From Zea mays (Eukaryota; Streptophyta; Magnoliopsida; Poales; Poaceae), in NCBI RefSeq assembly GCF_902167145.1, contig NC_050101.1, forward strand, positions 115,225,789 to 115,289,788: a DNA stretch of 64,000 bases. Direction: 5' to 3'. Positions 34,317 to 45,242 of this stretch are shown here, one piece after another; the stretch's first letter is position 1; each line of letters begins with the position of its first letter. The translations under genes were made by a program, and so were the position numbers. The notes below the pieces were generated by a model. The model saw nothing but the letters and a program-made list of their open reading frames with translations. It was not told the origin of the DNA and ran no database searches.

Positions 34317-35305
34317 TGTCTGAGGGTAAATCTCTCTGGCCGGGTGGCGGATTGCACCCGCCCTAATTCCTAAAATGAGGAGGGGCCTAAGCGTCTTGCT
34401 TGTTACGAGGTTGGTGGATGAACACACGAGAGCACACGAGGGTTTAGAGTGGTTCGGACTGCCGGGGCGTAACACCCTACTCCACTGTGTAATGTATTGT
34501 GAGTCTGAGCCTGAGGTTGGATCTGTCTTGTAATATCGCATGCCTCCCCTTTTATAGCTGAAGGGGGGCAGGCACAAAGGCACTGAGCCCCGACATGTGG
34601 GCCCAGCGACATAGAGAACATAACACTTGGGACTATAAATATTTGCTGCCGAGGCAATCCCCTTGTGTTCTGTCGTCCGAGATTTGTCTATCTTCGGCGT
34701 GCAAGAGAAGCTTCTTGTAGAAGGGATAACACAGTGCGCCGCTTGGCACGGGCGCACTGTTCGCCAGCAGACCCAGCAGGCGCGCCGCCTGTTGGATGAC
34801 CTTAACGCCGCCTGCCAGCAGATGGGACGGGACGCATTAAATGCTGAGAGGGCACGTCGCCCGTCAGCGCAGTGGCAGGCGGCGCGTCCTCTCCTTAATG
34901 AATGCAGGGGCTGCACGGCTTTACGTCAGGGTCGGCCCGATGGCTTATGTCATGGGCCACAAGTAGCGGGTTTCTGCCTGAGTGGGAAGTGAAGGGCAAG
35001 ACCTGGACACGTGTCAGCACCGGACCCCTACTCAAACTAGGGTCCTCCTCGTTCCGGGACCTTGCTGAGGTTCGGCCCTTACTCAGAGGTTCTGGACTTA
35101 TACGTATAGGGGTCCGGTGTCCTTCTGTGGAGGTCCGGACCCCACGATACATACTGGGATGTGTTGTCTTTTCTTGCTACGTGGCGCCCTTCGGCCTGCC
35201 CATGCGGTGGGGTCAGGCACCATCCTCCGCGTGGCCTAGAGACGTCGCATGGGTGCGGCGTCTTCGTGCTGTAGAAGAGGGTACCCCTGATTTAGGGTAT
35301 CGGTA
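34317..35305 (-). repeat. 5' LTR of gypsy G
   Basis: 989 bp, + strand TGTCTGAGGGTAAATC...AGGGTATCGGTA, immediately followed by CTCCT (35306-35310). The partner is 20276-21264. Confidence 0.88.
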
Positions 35306-35913
35306 CTCCTATTATGACTAGCAATTTTCCTATTGTACATGAAAGCATGATTCTTTTGAACGCTACTAGCCATAGGGGCCTTCCCTTTCTCCTTGGCGAG
35401 AATGGGAGCCTTTTGGCTTGTTAAGTTCTTGGCTTCCTTTCGAAAACCAAGCCCATCCTTAATTGAGGGGTGTCTACCAATGGTGTAGGCATCCCTAGCA
35501 AATTTTAGCTTATCAAAACCAATTTTGCAAGTCTTAAGCTAAGTATTAAGACTTGCCACCTCATCATTTAATTTGGTAATAGAAGTAAGGTGTTCAACGC
35601 AAGCATCAACATCAAAATCCTTACACCTATTACAAATGGCAACATGTTCTACACATGAACTAGATTTATTGGCTACCTATAGCTTAGCATTTAAATCATT
35701 ATTCAAAATCTTTAAACTAGAGATTGATTCATGGCACACAGACAATTCAGAGGATAACATTTCATTTCTTTTAGTTTCTAAAGCAAGAGACTTTTATACA
35801 CTAACAAATTTGTCATGTTCTTCATATAACATGTCCTCTTGCTTCTCTAGCAATCTATCTTTTTCATTTAGAGCATCAATTAACTCATTAATTTTATCTA
35901 CTTTTGCTCTATC
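35306..35913 (-). pseudogene. Sirevirus A gag, middle piece
   Basis: Between the CTCCT duplication of gypsy G and the TAAAC duplication of Sirevirus C. The - strand translation matches the coiled-coil-like Lys/Asn/Glu/Ser-rich gag region of B and C (for example YTVGRHPSIKDGLGF near 35500). Several stops and base changes interrupt it. Confidence 0.85.
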
Positions 35914-35918
35914 TAAAC

Positions 35919-37016
35919 TGAAAGGGAAATGTGCCCTTGGGCCATTTCTAAGTATTTTGGTGATTAAGTGTCCAACACAAATGGTTATGTGTTAAACTAT
36001 GCCAAATGGTGGACAAAGTGCAAATCAATACAAAGGTATGATTCTAGACTTGGTACATTGGTTTTTGTGTACTAACATATTGGTCTAAGTGCTAGAATCA
36101 GAGAAAAGACAAACGGAAAAGACTTGGCTCGAGCAGCCAAGACTCTGCTCAGTCTGGGTGGACCGGACTGTCCGGTGGTGCACCGGACAGTGTCCGATGC
36201 GCCAGGCTGGCTCTGGTGAAAAGGCCACTCTCGGGAATTGAACGGCAACGTACGGCTCTAAATCACCGGACTGTCCGGTGGTGCACCGGACTGTCCGGTG
36301 AGCCAACGGTCGGCCGTGCCAACGGTCGGCCGCGCAATCCGCGCGTGACGTGTGGCCGGGCCAACGGTCTGATGGGGGCACCGAACTGTCCGGTGTGCAC
36401 CGGACAGTGTCCGGTGCGCCAACGGCTCCAAATCATCAACGGTCGGCTGCGCCAGAACAGGAAAGAAATCTGTACCGGACAGTGTCCGGTGGTGCACCGG
36501 ACTGTCCGGTGCACCAGTCGACAAAAGGCAAGATTTGCCTTCCTGGATTGCTCTCAACGGCTCCTAGCTGCCTTGGGACTATAAAAGGGACACCTAGGCG
36601 CATGAAGGAGAACACCAAGCATACTTTGAGCATTCTTGATCATTCACACTTCGTCTTTGCGCACTCTTTTGACATTCTTAGTGATTTGAGCTCCGTTCTA
36701 GTTAGAACTTTGTGATATTCATTTGAGCTCAAGTCTTGGCTATGTGTGTGTGCGTATTGCTGTGGACTTGTGTGTGTTGCTCATCCCATCCTTACTTCCG
36801 TGTTCATCTGTGATCATCTTTTGTAAGTGTTGGACTTGGCCGAACCACGGGATAAACCACTGTGCCTCTCTGTGTTGATCTTTTTGTGGTTATTGTATTT
36901 CGCAAGAACTCCTCTCTAGCCACTTGGCTTTATTGCTCTAACACTTAATCAAGTTTGTGGCTTTAAGATTTAAGTTTTTACAGGATCATCTATTCACCCC
37001 CCTCTAGGTGCTCTCA
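35919..37016 (+). repeat. 5' LTR of Sirevirus C, with internal deletion
   Basis: 1098 bp. Palindromic modules at about 36160-36520; TATA box CTATAAAAGG at 36579-36588. Compared with the 3' LTR it lacks 152 bp (44295-44446 there); the junction is near 36826 between AAG microhomologies. Confidence 0.92.
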
Positions 37017-37018
37017 AT

Positions 37019-37030
37019 TGGTATCAGAGG
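37019..37030 (+). other. Primer binding site of Sirevirus C
   Basis: TGGTATCAGAGG, differing at the last base from the TGGTATCAGAGC of Sirevirus A, two bases after the LTR. Confidence 0.85.
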
Positions 37031-37066
37031 CGTTCTCTTCAAGAAAGGGACTAATCGCCCGAAGAG

Positions 37067-39421
37067 ATGGATCCTAAGGGAAAGGGGATGGTGGTCAACG
37101 ACAATGAGAAGGGGTCCATCTTCAACGAGCCAAGGGACAACAAAGTCAATGACTCCGGCTCGAGTCAAAAGAAGAAAGACGGAAAGAAGAAGAGGCGCAT
37201 CAGGAAGGTTGTCTACTACGACAGCGACGAATCTTCCTCTTCTCAAAAGGACGACGAATACGAGGAGAAAAAGAAAACGGTTAACTCGAACTTTTCTTTT
37301 GATTATTCTCGTATTCCGCATAATTCAAATGCTCATTTGCTTTCCATTCCACTTGGTAAACCCCCACACTTTGATGGAGAAGACTACGGATTTTGGAGTC
37401 ACAAAATGCGTAGCCACTTGTTTTCTCTTCATCCAAGTATATGGGAGATAGTAGAAAATGGGATGCAATTTGATAGTTCCAATAACTCCATGTTTATCAA
37501 TGAACAAATCCATAAAAATGCACAAGCTACTACTGTTCTTTTAGCATCCTTGTGCAGGGAAGAGTACAATAAGGTGAGCAGCTTGGACAACGCCAAGCAG
37601 ATCTGGGACACCCTCAAGATCTCGCATGAGGGGAACGACTTCACCATGCTCACCAAGATGGAGTTGGTGGAAGGCGAACTAGGAACGTTCGCAATGATCA
37701 GGGGAGAGGAGCCAACTCAAACGTACAATAGGCTCAAGACCCTAGTCAACAAGATAAGAAGCTATGGAAGCACGAGATGGACGGACCACGACGTCGTCCG
37801 ACTCATGCTAAGGTCCTTCACTGTCCTTGATCCTCATCTTGTAAACTCTATTCGTGGGAATCCTAGGTACATCAAGATGACGCCCGAGGAAATACTCGGA
37901 AAGTTTGTAAGAGGGCGAATGATGATCAAGGAGGCGAGGTACGTTGATGAGGCATTGAATGGCCCAATCTACGAGCCTCAAACCGTTGCTCTCAAAGCAA
38001 CAAGTAACAGGGAGACGCTACCTAGCAAGGTGGCGCAAGTTGAGGCGGTCGGGCTAAATGAAGATGAAATGGCCCTCATCATCAAGCGCTTCAAGACGGC
38101 GCTCAAAGGTCGCAAGGAGCACCCCAACAAGAGCAAGACGAAGGGGAAGCGCTCCTGCTTCAAGTGTGGTAAGATTGGTCACTTTATTGCTAACTGTCCC
38201 GATAATGATAATGATAGTGACCAGGAACAAGGGAAGAGCAGAAAGTGGGAAAAGAAGAAGACCTACAAAAAGGCGAAGGGCGAGGCACACCTTGGAAAGG
38301 AGTGGGATTCGGATTGCTCCTCGTCCGACTCCGACAATGAAGGACTCGCCGCCTCAGCCTTCAACAAGTTGGCTCTCTTCCCCAACGAGCATCACACATG
38401 CCTCATGGCAAAGGAGAAGAAGGTAAATACTAGAAGTACTATTACATATGCTTCTTCAAGTGATGATGAGTCTAGTGATGATGAAGTAGACTATGCTAGT
38501 TTATTCAAAGGTTTAGATAGAACTAAAATTGATAAGATCAATGAATTAATTGATGCCTTGAATGAGAAAAATAGATTGTTAGAAAAACAAGAGAATCTTT
38601 TATATGAAGAGCATGATTAATTTGTTAGTGCACAAAATTCTCTTGTTCTAGAAGTTAAAAGAAATGAAATGCTTTCATGTGAATTATCTACATGCCATGA
38701 ATCTATTTCTAACTTAAAGAGTATTAATGATGACTTGAAAGCTAAGTTAGAAGTAGCTAATAAATCTAGCTCATGCATTGATCATGTAGTAATTTGTAAT
38801 AGGTGTAAGGATTTTAATGTTGATGCTTGTAGTGAACACTTAAATTCCATTTCCAAATTAAATGATGAGGTGGCTAGTCTTAATGCCCAACTTAAGACTA
38901 CCAAAAATGAATTTGATAAACTAAAATTTGCAAGGGATGCCTACACTGTTGGTAGACACCCCTCAATTAAGGATGGGCTTGGCTTTAAGAGGGAAGCCAA
39001 GAACTCAACAAGTCATAAGGCTCCCATCTCCACAAAGGAGAAAGGTAAGGCCCCTATGGCTAATAGTGTTCAAAAGAATCATGCTTTCATTTATAGTGAT
39101 AGAAAATTCTCCAGAAATGCTTATATGAATTGTTCTTATGATTCAAATGCCATGTTTGCTTCAAGTTCTTCCTTTGTGCATGGTAGAGATATGCCTAGGA
39201 GAAATGTTGTTCATGTACCTAGAAAACCAAGTAATGAACCTTCTACAATTTATCATGCTTGCAATGCTTCTTTTGCAATTTGTAGGAAGAATAAGAAAGT
39301 GATAGCTAGGAAATTAGGGGCAAAATGCAAGGGAGATAAAACTTGCATTTGGGTCCCTAAGACCATTGTTACTAACCTTGTAGGACCCAACACAAGTTGG
39401 GTACCTAAGACCCAAGCCTAA
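37067..39421 (+). pseudogene. Sirevirus C gag, one nonsense codon
   Basis: Starts MDPKGKGMVVND at 37067, like B and A. It has the copia gag domain (KPPHFDGEDYGFWSHKM), the CCHC knuckle CFKCGKIGHFIANC near 38158-38199, an acidic Ser region, and the coiled-coil-like tail ending SWVPKTQA at 39421. A TAA at 38618-38620 replaces the Lys codon found at the same place in B; the frame is otherwise continuous on both sides. It would give a 517-residue truncated Gag that keeps the knuckle. Confidence 0.88.
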
Positions 39422-39428
39422 ATTTGCC

Positions 39429-42400
39429 TTGCAGGTTTATGCATCCGGGGGCTCAAGTTGGATTATCGACAGCGGATGCACAAACCACATGACGGGGGAG
39501 AAGAAGATGTTCACCTCCTACGTCAAGAACAAGGATTCCCAAGATTCAATCATATTCGGTGATGGGAACCAAGGCAAGGTTAAAGGACTAGGAAAGATTG
39601 CTATTTCATCCGAGCACTCTATTTCTAATGTGTTTTTAGTTGAGTCGCTCGGGTATAACATGTTGTCCGTTAGTCAACTTTGTAATATGGGTTATAATTG
39701 CTTATTCATAAATGTAGATGTGTCTGTCTTTAAAAGAAGTGATGGTTCATTAGCTTTTAAGGGTGTACTAGACGACAAACTTTATTTAGTTGATTTTGCA
39801 AAAGAGGAGGTCGGTCTAGATGCATGCTTAATTGCTAAGACTAGCATGGGCTGGCTGTGGCATCGCCGTTTAGCACATGTGGGGATGAAGAACCTTCACA
39901 AACTTCTAAAGGGAGAACATGTGTTAGGTCTAACAAATGTGACTTTCGAAAAAGATAGACCTTGTGCAGCTTGTCAAGCAGGTAAACAAGTGGGAAATGC
40001 TCATCACAGCAAGAACGTGATGACTACATCAAGACCCCTGGAGCTGCTGCATATGGACCTCTTCGGACCCGTCGCCTACCTTAGCATCAGGGGAAGTAAG
40101 TATGGTTTAGTAATTGTTGATGATTTTTCCCGCTTCACTTGGGTATTCTTTTTGCAGTATAAAACAGAAACCCAAGGGACCCTCAAGCGCTTCCTAAGGA
40201 GAGCTCAAAATGAGTTTGAGCTCAAAGTGAAGAAGATAAGGAGCGACAACGGGTCCGAGTTCAAGAACCTTCAAGTGGAGAAGTACCTTGAGGAGGAAGG
40301 AATCAAGCACGAGTTCTCCGCTCCCTACACACCACAGCAAAATGGTGTGGTAGAGAGGAAGAACAGGACGCTCATTGACATGGCAAGGACGATGCTTGGA
40401 GAGTTCAAGACCCCCGAGCGATTTAGGTCGGAAGCCGTGAACACGGCTTGCCACGCCATAAACCGGGTCTACCTTCATCGCCTCCTCAAGAAGACGTCAT
40501 ATGAGCTTCTAACCGGTAACAAACCCAATGTGTCATATTTTCGTGTTTTTGGGAGCAAATGTTATATTCTAGTGAAGAAAGGTAGAAATTCTAAGTTTGC
40601 TCCCAAAGCTGTAGAAGGGTTTTTGTTAGGTTATGACTCAAATACAAAGGCGTATAGGGTCTTCAACAAATCATCGGGTTTAGTTGAAGTCTCTAGCGAC
40701 GTTGTATTTGATGAGACTAATGGCTCTCCAAGAGAGCAAGTTGTTGATCTTAATGATGTAGATGAAGAAGACGTTCCAACGACCGCAATACACGCCATGG
40801 CAATTGGAGATGTGTGGCCACAGGAACAAAAGGAGCAAGATCAACCTTCTTCCTCAACAATGGTGCAACCCCCAACTTAAGACGATGAACAGGTTCATCA
40901 AGAAGAGGCGTGTGATCAAGGGGGAGCACAAGATGATTATGTTATGGAGGAAGAAGCACCTCAAGCACCTCCAACCCAAGTCCGAGCGACGATTCAACGG
41001 AATCATCCTGTCGACCAAATTCTGGGTGATATTAGCAAGGGAGTAACCACTCGCTCTAGATTAGTTAATTTTTGTGAGCATTACTCCTTTGTCTCTTCTA
41101 TTGAGCCTTTCAGGGTAGAAGAGGCTTTGCTAGATCCGGACTGGGTGTTGGCCATGCAGGAGGAGCTCAATAATTTCAAGAGAAATGAAGTTTGGACACT
41201 GGTGCCACGTCCCAAGCAAAACATTGTGGGAACCAAATGGGTGTTCTGCAACAAACAGGACGAGCACGGGGTGGTGACAAGGAACAAGGCACGACTTGTG
41301 GCAAAAGGTTATGCCCAAGTCGCAGGTTTGGACTTTGAGGAGACTTTTGCTCCTGTGGCTAGGCTAGAGTCAATTCACATATTGTTAGCCTATGCCGCTC
41401 ACCATTCTTTCAGGTTGTTCCAAATGGATGTGAAGAGCGCTTTCCTCAACGGGCCAATCAAGGAGGAGGTGTACGTAGAGCAACCCCCTGGCTTTGAGGA
41501 TGAACGGTACCCCGACCACATGTGTAAGCTCTCTAAGGCGCTCTATGGACTTAAGCAAGCCCCAAGAGCATGGTATGAGTGCCTTAGAGACTTTTTAATT
41601 GCTAATGCTTTCAAGGTTGGGAAAGCTGATCCAACTTTATTCACTAAGACTTGTAATGGTGACTTATTTGTGTGCCAAATTTATGTCGATATGACATAAT
41701 ATTTGGTTCTACTAACCAAAAGTCTTGTGAAGAGTTTAGCAGGGTGATGACTCAAAAGTTTGAAATGTCGATGATGGGCGAGCTAAACTACTTCCTTGGG
41801 TTCCAAGTGAAGCAACTCAAGGACGGCACTTTCATCTCCCAAACGAAGTACACGCAAGACTTGATCAAGCGGTTTGGGATGAAGGATGCCAAGCCCGCAA
41901 AGACTCCAATGGGAACTGACGGACACGTCGACCTCAACAAAGGAGGTAAGTCCATTGATCAAAAAGCATATCGGTCTATGATAGGTTCCTTGCTTTACTT
42001 ATGTGCTAGTAGACCGGATATTATGCTTAGTGTCTGCATGTGTGCTAGATTTCAATCCGATCCAAGAGAGTGTCACTTAGTGGCCGTGAAGCGAATTCTT
42101 AGATATTTAGTCGCTACGCCTTGCTTCGGGATCTGGTATCCAAAGGGGTCTACCTTTGACTTGATTGGATATTCAGACTCCGATTATGCTAGATGCAAGG
42201 TCGATAGGAAGAGTACATCAGGGACGTGCCAATTCTTAGGAAGGTCCCTGGTGTCTTGGAGTTCTAAGAAACAAACTTCTGTTGCCCTATCCACCGCTGA
42301 GGCCGAGTATGTTGTCGCACGACAGTGTTGCGTGCAACTACTTTGGATGAAGCACACCCTCCGCGACTTTGGCTACAATCTGAGCAAAGTCCCACTCCTA

Positions 42401-42637
42401 TGTGATAATGAGAGTGCTATCCGCATGGCGGATAATCCTGTTGAACACAGCCGCACAAAGCACATAGACATCCGGCATCACTTCTTGAGAGACCACCAGC
42501 AAAAGGGAGATATCGAAGTGTTTTATGTTAGCACCAAGAACCAGCTAGCCGATATCTTTACCAAGCCTCTAGATGAGAAGACATTTTGCAGGCTGCGTAG
42601 TAAGCTAAATGTCTTAGACTCGCGGAACTTGGATTAA
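39429..42637 (+). pseudogene. Sirevirus C pol, broken at the RT active site
   Basis: Open from protease (SSWIIDSGCTNH) through integrase (HRRLAHVG, C-x-x-C, SDNGSEF, QNGVVERKNR) to 40880, where TAA at 40878-40880 interrupts. The frame then continues through RT to 41699. A two-base insertion at about 41691 falls inside the Y-V-D-D box. RNase H follows in a new frame to NVLDSRNLD at 42637, with ADIFTKPL. The 483-residue protease-integrase frame (39429-40880) is otherwise intact. Confidence 0.88.
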
Positions 42638-43386
42638 TTTATAACATACATGTGTTTTATGCCTTTGATCATGTTCCTTTATGCATTTTGTTGCTTAATT
42701 GTGGTGATCAAGTTGTACAACGCAATCCCCGGATCTCAAAAGTCCATGTGTGAGTGATGCACATATTTAGAGGGAGATGTGCTACAACTTGATCCTTTGA
42801 GACTAACCATGTGGGAAAGGTGGACTTGGACCATGAAAGACTTCCACTGCACTCCGATGAGAGGGTAACTTACTCCAAGTTCATCTCCTTATTCTTATTG
42901 CATTTTACTCTTATTTGAAGATTTTGGTGAGGCAATGGGGTTTAAGGGCCAAGATTGATCCCGTTTTGGTGCTTGATGCCAAAGGGGGAGAAAATAAGGC
43001 CAAAGCAAGAAATGGATCAGCTACCACTTGAGAATTCTGAAAATAGTAGAGTTAGAGTTTTTGTTTTGTCAAAATCATCTTAATGTCTCTTCTTGTCAAA
43101 AGTTGGTCTCTTGTGGGGAGATTGTTTGATTATGGGAAAAATGGGGAGTTTTTGAATCTTTGATCAATTTCTCTTGGAATACCTTTCTCTATGCCTCGAC
43201 AAGTGAATTTGACTTAGAGATAGGAATTTGAGTTTGATTTGCAAAAACAAACCAAGCGGTGGCAAAGAATGATCCAAATATGCCAAATTTGAATCAAAAC
43301 AAATTCTTGTTCTCATTTGCATTGATGTTGCACTTCTATATGTTGCTTTTTGTTGTGTTGGCATAAATCACTAAAAAGGGGGAGAT
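42638..43386 (+). other. Sirevirus C 3' untranslated region
   Basis: Homologous to 32150-32938. Purine tracts near 42770-42778, 42972-42982, 43140-43150 and 43374-43384, the last adjoining the LTR. No gene. Confidence 0.7.
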
Positions 43387-44492
43387 TGAAAGGGAAATGT
43401 GCCCTTGGGCCATTTCTAAGTATTTTGGTGATTAAGTGTCCAACACAAATGGTTATGTGTTAAACTATGCCAAATGGTGGACAAAGTGCAAATCAATACA
43501 AAGGTATGATTCTAGACTTAGTACATTGGTTTTGTGTACTAACATATTGGTCTAAGTGCTAGAATCAGAGAAAAGACAAATGGAAAAGACTTGGCTCGAG
43601 CAGCTAAGACTCTGCTCAGTCTGGGTGCACCGGACTGTCCGGTGGTGCACCGAACAGTGTCCGGTGCGCTAGGCTGGCTCTGGTGAAAAGGCCACTCTCG
43701 GGAATTGAACGGCGGCGTACGGCTATAAATCACCGGACTGTCCGGTGGTGCACCGGACTGTCCGGTGAGCCAACGGTCGGCCGTGCCAACAGTCGGCCGC
43801 GCAATTCGCGCGTGACGCATGGCCGGGCCAATGGTCTGATGGGGGCACCGGACTGTCCGGTGTGCACCGGACAGTGTCCGGTGCGCCAACGGCTCCAAAT
43901 CATCAACGGTCGGCTGCGCCAGAACAGGAAAGAAATCTGCACCGGACAGTGTCCGGTGGTGCACCGGACTGTCCGGTGCACCAGTCGACAGAAGGCAAGA
44001 TTTGCCTTCCTGGATTGCTCTCAACGGCTCCTAGCTTCCTTGGGACTATAAAAGGGACCCCTAGGCGCATGAAGGAGAACACCAAGCATACTTTGAGCAT
44101 TCTTGATCATTCACACTTCGTCTTTGTGCACTCTTTTGACATTCTTAGTGATTTGAGCTCCGTTCTAGTGAGAATTTAGTGATATTCATTTGAGCTCAAG
44201 TCTTGGTTGTGTGTGTGTGCGTATTGCTGTGGACTTGTGTGTGTTGCTCATCCCATCCTTACTTCCGTGTTCATTTGTGATCATCTTTTGTAAGGGCGAG
44301 AGACTCCAAGTTGTGGAGATTCCTCGCAAACGGGATATAGTGAAAGGAAGAGAAACACTATGGTATTTAAGTGGGTCTTTGGACCACTTGAAAGGGGTTG
44401 AGTGCAACCCTCGTCCGTTGGGACGCCACAACGTGGAGTAGGCAAGTGTTGGACTTGGCCGAACCACGGGATAAACCACTGTGCCTCTCTGT
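43387..44492 (+). repeat. 3' LTR of Sirevirus C, left part
   Basis: TGAAAGGGAAATG start, palindromic modules at about 43625-43985, TATA box CTATAAAAGG at 44046-44055. Interrupted after TGT (44490-44492) by the CACTA element. The full LTR totals about 1251 bp. Confidence 0.92.
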
Positions 44493-44880
44493 CACTACTA
44501 CATAACATAGCTTTAGTAACACCAACTTGTGTTACTATATTTCAATAAAGGTGTTACTAGCTGTACTAGTAACACATCTTGTTTGTGTTACTATATCCAA
44601 TGTTACTAGTATCTAACCTATTGGAACACAAAATATATGTTCCTTTTTTATAAAAAAAGTGTTACTACTCTGTAACACAATTACTTGTTTATTGGAACAT
44701 TTATTAGTGTTACAATATTTCTCTAGCGTAACAATTTTTTTAGCTATAGTAACACTTTTTCATTACAATAGTAACACTTTGTGACAACATACATTGGAAT
44801 TTTAGGTACATGTTGTTTGTAACACATGCTTTACCTATTGTAACACTTTCAAATTTCAAATGAAAACGCTATTTTTAAAT
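44493..44880. repeat. CACTA left terminus and subterminal repeats
   Basis: The terminal inverted repeat CACTACTACA is followed by at least twelve GTAACAC or GTGTTAC heptamers in both orientations up to about 44850. In En/Spm such short subterminal repeats bind the regulatory protein. I counted these by eye. Confidence 0.85.
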
Positions 44881-45242
44881 TGCACATAGCACATAACATT
44901 GACATGAATTTATTAAGGGATCATGACACATTTGCACAACAACAAAAATCACAACTTCGAGTAATCACTTGCATTGATTGGAGGAAGGTAAAAACATAGT
45001 ACTTGTTCACAAAATACAATTATATATTTACACAATGATATGATTCTAGGGAATAAATGTAGCAAGTGGTAGATAGTACAAGTCTGTAAAGGTGGAAATG
45101 AAATGTAACTACAAATAAGAAATATTCTTGGAATTCATGTTTCTTGGTCATGTCTCATGCGCATCCAAATCTACAAATTCATCCATTGATCATTTGAACC
45201 TGCAAAGAGAATGGTCGTTGTATCGTTAATCATTTCAGCCTA

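Larger units (their letters stand above)
20276..35305 (-). mobile_element. Gypsy element G: gag-only, non-canonical LTR ends, split by Sirevirus B
   Basis: Two direct 989 bp LTRs flanked by CTCCT (20271-20275, 35306-35310), inserted in the gag of Sirevirus A. On the - strand the LTRs read TA(T/C)CGGTACCC... to ...GACA, so they start with TA instead of TG. The primer site TTTGGCGCGCCAGTTAGGGG next to the 5' LTR (34317-35305) fixes the orientation. Without Sirevirus B the internal region is about 4.2 kb. It holds a degenerate gypsy gag and a short relic of the pol C-terminus; I find no protease, RT, RNase H or integrase core. It is therefore a non-autonomous or internally deleted element. I do not name the family. 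Confidence 0.85.

Noticed and set aside
36085..36584. Long open frames with repeated HRTVRC, GAPDSPV or TGQSGAP peptides (also at 15229-15831, 25462-25996, 33082-33617, 43539-44179, 59148-59762)
   Set aside because: They are six-frame translations of the palindromic modules in Sirevirus LTRs, open on both strands and repeated in every LTR.
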